IMG/VR virus record: IMGVR_UViG_3300046457_000036
Coordinates: 1 to 44,051 of that record
Strand: one strand, 5' to 3'
DNA: 44,051 nucleotides
Origin: a virus
Shown here: positions 31,048 to 39,156 of the stretch, piece by piece
Position numbering within the stretch: the first letter of the stretch is position 1
Layout: each line of letters starts with the position of its first letter
Position numbers and translations under genes: made by a program
The notes under the pieces: model-generated
The model's input: the letters and a program-made list of their open reading frames with translations, nothing else
What the model was told of the DNA's origin: nothing
Databases searched by the model: none

Positions 31048-32061
31048 TTAAGCCGACTTGAGGACACCGGCGAACGCCGGGTTGTTCGGAGCGACACCGA
31101 ACGAGAGGTGCGCGTCGATGTACCACATCTTCGACTTCTGATCGTAGAACACGTCCGAGGTCAGCGGGATGGTTTCACCGGCGAGCAGCGCACGCGGCGA
31201 GAACACCGATGCGATGGTCTTCGAGAAGTCGCCATCGTACGCAGCGCCGTTGCCAGCGTTCGACAGGTAGTGACCCGTGACGTTGGCCGTAGGCACGTTG
31301 TTCGAGAAGTAGATCGGCACGCCAGCAGCCGAGATCGCCTTCGTCTTGATCGTGGTGCCGTCGCTCGTAATGAGTTCGCGGTCGATCAGGCGGTTGTTCT
31401 GCAACAGCGTGTAGAAGTACTTCGGCTTCGTGACGATCACGAGGCCATCGTCATGCGGGTCCACGTCCTTGTCTGCCATCGCGGCGAACATGTCGAGGAG
31501 CTTGCCTTCGAGCTTGACCGGATCGAGTTCGTCGCCAACAGCGGCGAAGGTCGTGGTCGTGCCCGGTTGCCAGCCGCTCGGGTACTGCGACATGTCGGTG
31601 ATGCCTGCGGCCTTGATCGCTTGGATGAAGAACGCTTGATCGAAGAACTTCGAGATTGCGATACCGTGTTCCGTACCGATTGCGGCGCGTGCGTCGTACG
31701 AGCTTTGGAAGTCGTCCAGCAGCGGCACGACTGCGCGGGCATTCACCAGCGTGTCGATCGTCAGCTTGACCTTCTGTGCCTGCACCACGTTCGCGTCCGG
31801 TTCCGTACCCGGCGTGACCTTCGAGAGGGTCGATTGACCGACTTGGAAGTTCGAAATCGTGGACGTACCCTTCACCGGGCGAACCGGGATGAAGTTACGG
31901 ATGATGGAGCGGCGCGCCAGCGTGTGTTCGACAACGCCGCCGTACTCCTCGATGTGGAGCGCCAGCGGATTCGTTGCGGACGGTGCAGCGCCGATCTGCG
32001 CGTTGTTGCCAGTCTGGAGTGCTGCGCCCGGACGGTTGACGTTCGTGTAAGACAGACCCAT
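31048..32061 (-). CDS. Major capsid protein (gp10-like)
   Basis: This 337-residue HK97-fold capsid protein starts MGLSYTNVNRPGAALQTGNN. It contains EEYGGVVEHTLARRSIIRNF then IPVRPVKGTSTISNFQVG, typical of the T7-like capsid family. It has a dedicated promoter motif and an upstream terminator (32061-32170) and a strong terminator after it, so it is transcriptionally isolated. An AAGGA site precedes the ATG. No gp10B-type frameshift extension is evident. Confidence 0.95.
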   Translation of the reverse strand: MGLSYTNVNRPGAALQTGNNAQIGAAPSATNPLALHIEEYGGVVEHTLARRSIIRNFIPVRPVKGTSTISNFQVGQSTLSKVTPGTEPDANVVQAQKVKLTIDTLVNARAVVPLLDDFQSSYDARAAIGTEHGIAISKFFDQAFFIQAIKAAGITDMSQYPSGWQPGTTTTFAAVGDELDPVKLEGKLLDMFAAMADKDVDPHDDGLVIVTKPKYFYTLLQNNRLIDRELITSDGTTIKTKAISAAGVPIYFSNNVPTANVTGHYLSNAGNGAAYDGDFSKTIASVFSPRALLAGETIPLTSDVFYDQKSKMWYIDAHLSFGVAPNNPAFAGVLKSA

Positions 32062-32114
32062 GTGTAGGATTCCTTATTGTAAGAATGTGTGATTGGCCAA
32101 TGACACGTTTCTGT

Positions 32115-32134
32115 GTCTGTATGGCTGACCGAAA
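32115..32134 (-). promoter_or_regulatory. Phage-type promoter motif, copy 3 (capsid)
   Basis: The minus strand reads TTTCGGTCAGCCATACAGAC, then ACAGAAACG. It lies 54 nt before the capsid ATG and just after a terminator. The downstream ACxGAAACG is shared with copy 4, which supports a leftward promoter orientation. Confidence 0.75.
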
Positions 32135-32135
32135 T

Positions 32136-32170
32136 GAGAAAAGGCCCGCCAGCGGTTGCTGGGCGGGCCT
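32136..32170 (-). terminator. Terminator between scaffold and capsid
   Basis: AGGCCCGCC (32142-32150) and GGCGGGCCT (32162-32170) form a perfect 9-bp stem with an 11-nt loop, followed on the minus strand by TTTTCTC. It insulates the capsid promoter from upstream transcription. It is sequence-related to the terminator before the tail fiber. Confidence 0.85.
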
Positions 32171-32247
32171 CTGCGGGTACTACGCTTTGCGGACTACGTG
32201 CGCCCAGTAGAACTCACTGGAGGGAACCGGAACGCACCCGCTCTTGA

Positions 32248-33087
32248 CTAGCCTCGGTACTGGGCGCGGCGGGCTTGGAGGGCTGCGTACTCGCGGCTAC
32301 CCTCGATGCTGCCTTGCTGGCGAATCTTGGCGACCTCGCGGGCGTACTCGGCGGGACTCAGGGGACCGTTGCCAACTGCCGCGCCTGCGCCTGCCACCAC
32401 TGCCGCGTTCACGGCTGCGGCCTGCGGGCTGATGGTCACGCCGGGAGCGCCGCGATAGCTGTTGACCAGCCACTGCGACACCGCCTCTGCCAGCACACCG
32501 CCACCGGCGAGCGCCGAGTTGATGGCGTCCTTCTCGGCAGGCTCGGCATTGGCGCTGGCCCATTCGAGCGTTTCGGCCCACACCTTCTCGTCGCCACCGG
32601 CTGCGTGCAGGCATGCGTCGTAGATTGCTGCGCTCTTGGCCTTCTCCTTCTCAGCGAAGCGGCCTTGCGCCTCCTTGGCGAGGTTCAGGTGCTGTTCCCA
32701 GCCCGTGACACCCTTCTCTGCCAACGCAGCCGCCAGCAGGCTGAAATCGCCCTGAGCCGCTGCCTGCACTGCCGGGTGACTGGAGGTGAAACCTGCGCGC
32801 CCGATGAAGTCGAGTGCCACGTCGAGGCCCGCGTCGCCGGTCTTCTCGAAGGCCACGCTGGCCTTGCTGGGATCGACCCAGCCGCCCTGCTCAAGCTCAG
32901 CCGCCTGCGTGCGCTCCGCTGCCTGCTCGGGCGTTACCGCCGTGCTTGCTACGGGGAGCGCTACCTTGACCTCGGGCGTGGTGGCTGCTGCGACCGCAGG
33001 CGTTACTGCCGCTGCTGCGGGGGAGCCTACCTGCGCCGGGGCTACGGTTGCCGATGCTGCTGCTACTGCTGCGGTTGATTCGCTCAT
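32248..33087 (-). CDS. Scaffolding protein (gp9-like)
   Basis: This 279-residue, Ala/Glu-rich protein lies between portal and capsid. The N-terminal third is low-complexity Ala/Val/Pro (VAAASATVAPAQVGSPAAAA). The middle (VDPSKASVAFEKTGDAGLDVALDFIGRAGF) is a segment typical of T7-like assembly proteins, and the end is a basic helix (AREVAKIRQQGS...RRAQYRG). The ATG overlaps the portal stop (TAATG). It guides capsid assembly and leaves the mature head. Confidence 0.9.
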   Translation of the reverse strand: MSESTAAVAAASATVAPAQVGSPAAAAVTPAVAAATTPEVKVALPVASTAVTPEQAAERTQAAELEQGGWVDPSKASVAFEKTGDAGLDVALDFIGRAGFTSSHPAVQAAAQGDFSLLAAALAEKGVTGWEQHLNLAKEAQGRFAEKEKAKSAAIYDACLHAAGGDEKVWAETLEWASANAEPAEKDAINSALAGGGVLAEAVSQWLVNSYRGAPGVTISPQAAAVNAAVVAGAGAAVGNGPLSPAEYAREVAKIRQQGSIEGSREYAALQARRAQYRG

Positions 33088-34649
33088 TACTGTCCTTGAT
33101 TAGGTTGACCGCTCATGACGGCTGATGCGACTGGGCGTGCTACCTGCTGCGCCAGCGCTGCTTGTTGTGCGTTCTGCATGTCGGCCTTCTGCTGATCGGC
33201 CGTCTTGACGTACAGGGAATAGTCCACGCCGCGACCGGCGAAGATCGCCTTGGCGATTGCGTCGAGGTTCAGCACGGCGAGGGCTTGCGGAGGCATGCCG
33301 CTGACTGCCGCGAGGTCTTGAAGGCAGAGCTTCAGGTTGTCGAGGTCACCGTTGCGCGAGAGCGCGTCGAGCCCGGTGATGACCATCGGTGTGATCTGCG
33401 TGCCGCCTAGGTCAACTCCGGTGCGCTTGACGAGCCAGAAGGCCATCGGAAGCTGGAAGTCCACCGCGAGCCGTGAGTACACACCGCCCAGTGACGTTTC
33501 GAGTTCGTTCGCCTGCATGCGGACTTCTTCAGCCGTGACCCGCTCCGCGTCGCGCACCACCGCACTACCGATCAGGAAGACCCGACCGATGCGGTTGACG
33601 TACTTGGTAGCCACGTTGTCGATGTACTGCATGTTCTGGCCGGTGCCAGAGTTCAGCGGTACGATGTCGTCCTTCAGGCCGGGTAGCGCAGCTCCGTTCT
33701 CGGACGCCTCAACGTCCTCCGGGTGAGTCTGCCCAGCCGGGTTCACCAGCCAGCGGAACTCCGACGCGAGGATCGCGCCCTTGACCTCTGCCTCAGACAA
33801 GACGGAGAGCGAGGCGAAGTCGCCAGCGTTCTGCTCCACTAGGCCGGTGCCATAGTTGTTGTCGTCGTGCAGTTCCCACGTCAGCGGTCGGTACGGGATC
33901 GTGTCGTCCGTGTACTTGCCGTTGTACTTGTCGCCTAGATCGATGTCGTCCACATGATGCGTGACCATGTAGTTCGCCACACCATTCCAGCGAATCCATG
34001 TGAAGTACTTGACCTCGTGGCACGACTGAGGATCAGCCGGGTCCATGCTCCCGTACTTCTGCGGGTGCTGTTCCTTGAGGTACGTCTGCACCTCCGACTC
34101 AAGTTCATCGAATCGGACCTTCTCATGGATGACGGACTCGATCAGCTTGCCGCTCATGGAGCGCTTGACCGTGAACCGCTTGAGCCCCAACACACGCATC
34201 GGCGGATCGTTCGGCTTCTGGCCTAGGATCAGCATGCAATTGCCCGTGATGATTAGGTGCTTCACAGCCTCGTACAGTTTCGGGCGTACGCCCATCTGAT
34301 CGAGGGTCTTGATGCAGTTCATTTCCGCCGTGGACAGCATCTGTTGGATGCCACCGGCGTCTGCACCGAGCTTCTGCATGAGCTTCTGGAGCAGCGCGGA
34401 CGCCACCTGAAGCCGGAAGAACGGGCGGGACGGCGCGAACAGCGCCAGCATCAATTTGTTCGCAAGGTTGTTGACGGCTTGCGCGCCGACCGACTGGTAA
34501 TCGGTCTGTAGTTCGTTCGCCTCCTCGTTGTAGCCGGGAGGCGTGCAGATTGTTGGAAGGGTGAATGCCGCGTACTTTTCGCATCGGGTCAGCAGAGGTT
34601 GTCGCTTACGCGCCCCTGCTTCCCATGCTTGCTCCGCAGTGAAGTTCAA
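33087..34649 (-). CDS. Portal (head-tail connector) protein
   Basis: This 520-residue gp8-like portal begins NFTAEQAWEAGARKRQPLLTR. It includes NELQTDYQSVGAQAVNNLANKLMLALFAPSRPFF, a conserved head-tail connector segment. The Gln-rich C-terminus ends in SGQPNQGQ. The start is a TTG directly after the gp7.3-like stop (TAACTTG), so it probably depends on coupling, and no nearby ATG is available. It forms the dodecameric DNA gate. Confidence 0.94.
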   Translation of the reverse strand: MNFTAEQAWEAGARKRQPLLTRCEKYAAFTLPTICTPPGYNEEANELQTDYQSVGAQAVNNLANKLMLALFAPSRPFFRLQVASALLQKLMQKLGADAGGIQQMLSTAEMNCIKTLDQMGVRPKLYEAVKHLIITGNCMLILGQKPNDPPMRVLGLKRFTVKRSMSGKLIESVIHEKVRFDELESEVQTYLKEQHPQKYGSMDPADPQSCHEVKYFTWIRWNGVANYMVTHHVDDIDLGDKYNGKYTDDTIPYRPLTWELHDDNNYGTGLVEQNAGDFASLSVLSEAEVKGAILASEFRWLVNPAGQTHPEDVEASENGAALPGLKDDIVPLNSGTGQNMQYIDNVATKYVNRIGRVFLIGSAVVRDAERVTAEEVRMQANELETSLGGVYSRLAVDFQLPMAFWLVKRTGVDLGGTQITPMVITGLDALSRNGDLDNLKLCLQDLAAVSGMPPQALAVLNLDAIAKAIFAGRGVDYSLYVKTADQQKADMQNAQQAALAQQVARPVASAVMSGQPNQGQ

Positions 34650-34650
34650 G

Positions 34651-35118
34651 TTACGACAGCTTGATCCCTACGCCACCGCTCGATGCGCCGCTCGCTGCTG
34701 CGCCCACCTGATAGCGCCGACGCGGGTCCGACGAATCGGCTGCTGCGCCGGTGCCGCTAAGGTCAACGCTTGCGGCCTTCTCGGGCGGCGGCGTCGTGTT
34801 GGCGATCTGCGCGGCGAGGGCGTTCTGATTGATGGCGGCTTGCTGCGCGCTTGCTGCGGCGGCTGCTGAGTCGTTGATCTGTGCCTTCTGCGCGCTCGCA
34901 GCGGCTGTTGCCTCCTGCGCCTGCTGGGCTGCTGCCGCATTCACGGCATCGGCCTGCTGCTGCGCTGCGGCTGTGGTGGCATCGGCTACTGCTGTGGTGC
35001 CGAGGATGCCCCCTACCTGCGCGCCGACTTCCTTGGTTGCATCGAATCCGGTGGCGAGCTTCACGGGGTCCGCGAGCTTCTTTACGATCTTGACGACTGA
35101 CCTGACTACTCCGCTCAT
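34651..35118 (-). CDS. Ala/Gln-rich virion assembly protein (gp7.3-like, 155 aa)
   Basis: This 155-residue protein has a short amphipathic start (VVRSVVKIVKKLADPVKLATG). A long helical Ala/Gln region follows (TTAAAQQQADAVNAAAAQQA and similar), then a C-terminus rich in Ser/Gly with RRRYQVGAAASG. Position just before the portal and the C-terminal RRRY pattern match the small host-range/tail assembly proteins of T7-like phages. The role is inferred by position. Confidence 0.75.
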   Translation of the reverse strand: MSGVVRSVVKIVKKLADPVKLATGFDATKEVGAQVGGILGTTAVADATTAAAQQQADAVNAAAAQQAQEATAAASAQKAQINDSAAAAASAQQAAINQNALAAQIANTTPPPEKAASVDLSGTGAAADSSDPRRRYQVGAAASGASSGGVGIKLS

Positions 35119-35552
35119 GTGAGTTCCTTATAGAGTGCGTGGGCTTGAGTGCTGTAACCAGCACGGTGATAGACCCGAGCCAAGCGCTCGTCGGAGGAGT
35201 TTAGGGCGGTGCCCACCGCTATCCCGACGCAGCCCGTACCGCGTGCAATGTTCTCCATCGCTCTGAGTACGGGTCTGATGCTGTGTGCTGCTGGGTCAAC
35301 CTTGAGGAGCAGATGCTCATAGAACACATCGCCGTCCGAGTACCACGGCGTTCCGATCTGATACGCGAGGAGGTAGCCGCTAATCAGCAGCACCTCGAAT
35401 TCCGTACCCGACCTGATCTCCTTGAATACCTTGCTGCGGCTGACAATGCGGTGCCATGACTTGTCCGAGAACTGGAACACGGCCATTGCATGCTCAATCG
35501 CTGCCCACTCTGCTACCGAGAAGTCACTGCGCGCCTTAACGCTCAATGACAT
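35115..35552 (-). CDS. GNAT-like acetyltransferase-fold protein (145 aa)
   Basis: This is a 145-residue protein whose C-terminal sequence (RLARVYHRAGYSTQAHALYKELT) matches the last helix-strand of GNAT folds found in phage genomes next to head genes. The typical acetyl-CoA loop is weak (RGTGCVGIAVG), so catalysis is uncertain. The start overlaps the 56-aa gene by 17 nt and the end overlaps the next gene by ATGA. Confidence 0.7.
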   Translation of the reverse strand: MSLSVKARSDFSVAEWAAIEHAMAVFQFSDKSWHRIVSRSKVFKEIRSGTEFEVLLISGYLLAYQIGTPWYSDGDVFYEHLLLKVDPAAHSIRPVLRAMENIARGTGCVGIAVGTALNSSDERLARVYHRAGYSTQAHALYKELT

Positions 35553-35706
35553 AACCAGTCCGCAGCTTCTTCAGCACCTCCTGCACGCCGAGTTGATACC
35601 CGGCCATAAGGTCTGTGGTTTGATTGGTGACTACCGGGGGAGTGAGTTCACGCTCCAGCCGGGTGTACGCATCGGGGTCCAGACGGACTAGAACCTGCTC
35701 TTTCAT
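35536..35706 (-). CDS. Small protein after the RNA polymerase gene (56 aa)
   Basis: The 56-residue product begins MKEQVLVRLDPDAYTRLERE and continues with a helical C-terminus (LGVQEVLKKLRTGYVIER). The start resembles ribbon-helix-helix-like openings (VLVRLDPDAYTRLE), so a small DNA-binding protein is possible. A GGAG site lies 6 nt upstream. It is the first gene after the divergent promoter pair. Confidence 0.68.
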   Translation of the reverse strand: MKEQVLVRLDPDAYTRLERELTPPVVTNQTTDLMAGYQLGVQEVLKKLRTGYVIER

Positions 35707-35724
35707 GGGTTGCTCCGTTTCGGT

Positions 35725-35741
35725 GTCTGTATGACTGACCG
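35725..35741 (-). promoter_or_regulatory. Phage-type promoter motif, copy 4 (structural operon)
   Basis: The minus strand reads CGGTCAGTCATACAGACACC, then GAAACGG. It lies 18 nt before the 56-aa gene that opens the structural operon. The nucleotides on both sides match the capsid copy. Confidence 0.72.
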
Positions 35742-35756
35742 TATTGGCTTTGGCCT

Positions 35757-35776
35757 TTTCGGTTCGCCATACAGAC
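35757..35776 (+). promoter_or_regulatory. Phage-type promoter motif, copy 5 (divergent, antisense to RNA polymerase)
   Basis: The plus strand reads TTTCGGTTCGCCATACAGAC, the same motif in the opposite orientation, 18 bp from copy 4 and 7 bp beyond the 3' end of the RNA polymerase gene. If active it would transcribe the antisense strand of that gene. Together with copy 4 it also forms an imperfect 17-bp stem (14/17) with an 18-nt loop, so an RNA hairpin role is the alternative. Confidence 0.5.
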
Positions 35777-35782
35777 GGATAA

Positions 35783-38242
35783 TCATGCGAAGAAGAATTT
35801 GCTCGTGAGAACTTGCTGCAAATCCAGTCCACCGCTCGGGGGAATCGCAGGCAAGCCGCTGTAGCTATTGCTGAAGTCACGCAACGGATCGTACGTTTCA
35901 TACATCTCCACGAATTGTTCACGGATCAACTCGTATAGCTTCTGAGTGTCAGCCGCGTGTGTACCGTAGTCGTCATGGATCATCGCCAGAGAGTCAATCC
36001 CCGCCCGTCCAGCCGCCAGTACAGTTAATGTCAAGTGAGAAGCATCCATACTGTGTACAAAGTTAGGAGCTATCCCGTTCTTGTGTCGATTCGAACTAGG
36101 CTCGTCACCCACCATCCCGCACCTGATACGCACACCACCCAGCAACAGTGACCGTACGTGTACAAGCTCAACCTCGTTGTAGACCTGATGAACCGGAAAC
36201 CCGCTCGGAGCCACCCACCCTATCTGTGACTGGCCGCTTTTAATAAGGGTGTTCGCACACTTCTGCAACCAACTCATTGCTTCAGACGCGGCGATAACAA
36301 CCTTGCCGATGGAGTCCCATACGAGGTGCGAGAGGAAGTTCGCAGCATGTGGATACTCGGACTTCTCAAACTCAGGGGCGTTACCCTTTTGCAAGTAGTC
36401 CTCAGTGATGAACTGCGCGCAAGAGAAGCGAGTGGAGCCATAAGGCAACGTCATAACGCTGCGCTTCACAATTCCGCGGTTCATCTTGTGGGCCAGCCAC
36501 TTGTTGCGGAATCCCCAATCGCGCTCACTCACCGTGTCCATTTTGAGGTCGGCAAGTTTCAGCGCTACTAGGTCGGCAACCTGCTGGTAAATGTCGTTGG
36601 GTTCGTCACTGTCAAGGAGATTAGTCGCCCGTCCTCCAACAGAATCTCGGAGCATTGCCGAGAAGTGCTGTAGGCCATTGCAACTACCGTCGAGCCCAAC
36701 CGCGATTCGAGATTTGAAAGTACTTGGCGCTGCTCGGTACTCAGCGTACTCAATGCACCACGCAAGAAACTGAAGGGGGCTATCGGCTTCGGACCAGCCT
36801 TGATGTGCAACGGGGTCTGTACCCCACTCGATGATGTAGCGGTCATTTTCATTTACCCATTTGATGCGGTCAGCGAACGGAACCTTGTCGATACCGAAGC
36901 GATTAGCGCCGTTGATCTTGAACCACCGCACCGCGTTCTCGTCGGTGAGTGGCTTACCATCTGCGAAGTGCAGGAGCGCCTTCTGTAGGTCGCTGCCCTG
37001 CGGTGATACTCCGGTCGTCATCGCATACAACCGGCCCCTGAAGTCGGCCTGATAGACGAAGTGGATCGCGTCATAGTCCTTGAACTTGTGAGCGATGCGC
37101 GTCGCCGTGTAGAACCTGCCCCAGCGGGTGCCGCGCAGCTTGCGCTCGGTGTGCCACTCGGAGGTCAGCTTGCGCCACCGGGCGAACTCCTCTAGCTGCT
37201 GCGGGTCCATGTCCTCTTTCTTCAACTCAGGTGTCAGCCACTCGGGCTTATCAGGGCGCGGTGTCTCTGCATGGGTGATGATCTCGTCCATGTCGAAGTC
37301 GCGCTTGGCGAGGTCCGTAACTGCGGCGAGTAGCTTCGCGTTGATCTGCCACCGCACGGCCTGCAACCTGTTCAACGCGCCGAACACCTGCGTGAGGTCA
37401 GCAGCGCGCACTGCTTCGAGCGCAGCGCCGGTCTTGTGTACGTTCACGCACAGCGGCATCTGCCTGCGCATTTCATTCGTGTGGTATCCGCCGTCATTGA
37501 GCGCTACCCAGTCCATCGGCTTCTCGATGAACGGCAGGCTGTACGGCATCGTCAGTTCCACCGTGGTGCGGATCGACTCGATGACGCGTGCCGCCCCGTC
37601 GCTGAACACCACATCGAACTCCGTCTTGGTGCTGCGCTGGAAGCTGGTGGACACGCGGCGCTGCACGTCGAGCATGCCCAGCACACGCATCTGTTCGATC
37701 AGGTACATGGCAAGCTGCTCGCGGTCAGGCACGTCCCAGTGCGGGATGTCGATGCTGTGCTGATCCATCGTGTGACGCATGGCGTTCAGCCGGTGGACTG
37801 CATCGCGGGAGTGCTTACGCTCCAAGTCGTGCGTCAGCTTCCAGAACAGTTCGGGGTTGATGTGTTCGAACTGCGACAGCACCAACTCACCGTAAATCTC
37901 GCGGCCCATCTGGCGGGCCATGACTCGCACGTTTTGATTCGGGCCGAGTAGCTGGATCAGCGCCGAGCGCACTGCGATGTACGCAACGGCTCGGGCGTCG
38001 AGCGGCTGGAGCAGAGCCACGTGCGCCTTGCGGCGACCGGGCTTGCCCAGCGTCTGAATCTCGGCCTCGATCACTTCGGCCAGCGGTAGCACGTACCGGC
38101 GGAAGATCGCAGCGGCGTAAGGGTTCGTATCGGCGTGGCCCTCGCGCTCCCGCTTATCCATCATCTGTACTGCTCGGTCACGTCCAGCTTGCCGGGTTTC
38201 GAGTTCCAACTCCTTCTGAGTCCTTACTACCGCTTGAGTCAT
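35783..38242 (-). CDS. Single-subunit (T7-type) RNA polymerase
   Basis: This 819-residue phage RNA polymerase shows motif A with GLDGSCNGLQH (Asp about 518), motif B with KRSVMTLPYGST, and motif C with MIHDDYGTHA (Asp about 757). The C-terminus is KFFFA, like the FAFA end of T7 RNA polymerase. Placement between replication and structural genes is the phiKMV trait. The ATG overlaps the ligase stop (TAATG). The downstream half (35783 to about 36870) is visibly AT-richer than the first half. It should recognise the CATACAGAC promoter motif found four to five times in this genome. Confidence 0.97.
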   Translation of the reverse strand: MTQAVVRTQKELELETRQAGRDRAVQMMDKREREGHADTNPYAAAIFRRYVLPLAEVIEAEIQTLGKPGRRKAHVALLQPLDARAVAYIAVRSALIQLLGPNQNVRVMARQMGREIYGELVLSQFEHINPELFWKLTHDLERKHSRDAVHRLNAMRHTMDQHSIDIPHWDVPDREQLAMYLIEQMRVLGMLDVQRRVSTSFQRSTKTEFDVVFSDGAARVIESIRTTVELTMPYSLPFIEKPMDWVALNDGGYHTNEMRRQMPLCVNVHKTGAALEAVRAADLTQVFGALNRLQAVRWQINAKLLAAVTDLAKRDFDMDEIITHAETPRPDKPEWLTPELKKEDMDPQQLEEFARWRKLTSEWHTERKLRGTRWGRFYTATRIAHKFKDYDAIHFVYQADFRGRLYAMTTGVSPQGSDLQKALLHFADGKPLTDENAVRWFKINGANRFGIDKVPFADRIKWVNENDRYIIEWGTDPVAHQGWSEADSPLQFLAWCIEYAEYRAAPSTFKSRIAVGLDGSCNGLQHFSAMLRDSVGGRATNLLDSDEPNDIYQQVADLVALKLADLKMDTVSERDWGFRNKWLAHKMNRGIVKRSVMTLPYGSTRFSCAQFITEDYLQKGNAPEFEKSEYPHAANFLSHLVWDSIGKVVIAASEAMSWLQKCANTLIKSGQSQIGWVAPSGFPVHQVYNEVELVHVRSLLLGGVRIRCGMVGDEPSSNRHKNGIAPNFVHSMDASHLTLTVLAAGRAGIDSLAMIHDDYGTHAADTQKLYELIREQFVEMYETYDPLRDFSNSYSGLPAIPPSGGLDLQQVLTSKFFFA

Positions 38243-39156
38243 TACTGGCTGTCTTCCTTATCGTATCGAATGCCCTTGAACACCGGCTCGCGCAGTGCGC
38301 CGCTCGGCAACCTTTCCATCGCAGCCACTTCACCAATGAGCCCGATGAACTTCTCCGGTGCGGCCCACCACGCGGCGCGCTCGGCGTCCGTGCCGCCTGC
38401 GGCCTCAACCACAGTGCCGTCCTTGAACTCCAGCACCACCTTGCCAACCGTACCGGCGTACTTGCCCTCGCCTTCCTTGAATCCGGTGATGCGTAGGTCG
38501 AACGTCTCGCGGGGTTTAGCCTTGACGATCTCGCCTGTGGTGCCTAAGCCAGCCTTCCACCAGCCACGCGGATCGCGGAGGATCAGCCCGTCGAAGCCGC
38601 CCTCGGCGCACTTACGGTCAGCGAACTCCATCGGATCGCCGTACGTCCCGGCGTGGAACAGCGGGCACAGGAACACCGTGTCGCTCTCATTGAAGCCACG
38701 TGTGTAGGTGGAGAGTTCACGGTAGCGGTCAGCGAACTCACGCTCGCTTGCACCCGCTTCGAACTCCGCGAGAGGCAACAGGTCGAACGCTGCGAACTGG
38801 AGACGCAGGCGCGGCTCGTGTGCCCGGAAGTCGCCACTGATGCGCGGCTGCTTCTCGCCCCGCGTCCACGCCTCGCCCATGACCGCGAACGTGTGGCCCT
38901 TCTTCAGTAGCGGATCGAACAGGTGCTGGAGGCGACGAGCGACGTGATCCATCGAACGGACTGGCTCGCCTGTGCGAGACACGACGCGGTAGCTGCCCAT
39001 GCCTGTGAGGAGGACAATGCAGAAGCACCCGTCGTACTTGAACTGCGCGTCGTACTTGTCTGCGAGGTCTGCGACTGCGGCGACTCCGAGGAGCTTGCGG
39101 GCTTTGACTGTGATGTTTCCAAACTCAACCGCCTTGTGAACGATGTACGTTGCCAT
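38242..39156 (-). CDS. ATP-dependent DNA ligase
   Basis: This 304-residue ligase seals Okazaki fragments. It shows the adenylation motif KYDG (Lys40), then AAFDLLPL (motif IIIa-like), DGLILRDP (motif IV) and EIVKAKP (motif V), followed by an OB-fold region. The ATG overlaps the kinase stop (TAATG). The open frame further upstream to 39435 overlaps the kinase and is not used. Small single-domain-plus-OB ligases are standard in T7-like phages. Confidence 0.93.
   Translation of the reverse strand: MATYIVHKAVEFGNITVKARKLLGVAAVADLADKYDAQFKYDGCFCIVLLTGMGSYRVVSRTGEPVRSMDHVARRLQHLFDPLLKKGHTFAVMGEAWTRGEKQPRISGDFRAHEPRLRLQFAAFDLLPLAEFEAGASEREFADRYRELSTYTRGFNESDTVFLCPLFHAGTYGDPMEFADRKCAEGGFDGLILRDPRGWWKAGLGTTGEIVKAKPRETFDLRITGFKEGEGKYAGTVGKVVLEFKDGTVVEAAGGTDAERAAWWAAPEKFIGLIGEVAAMERLPSGALREPVFKGIRYDKEDSQ

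Noticed and set aside
32179-32250. Open alternative frame after the scaffold stop that could add about 22 residues by frameshift (T7 gp10B-like idea)
   Set aside because: No slippery heptamer or stimulatory structure is seen at the scaffold end, and the classical shift site is in the capsid gene, where none is found.
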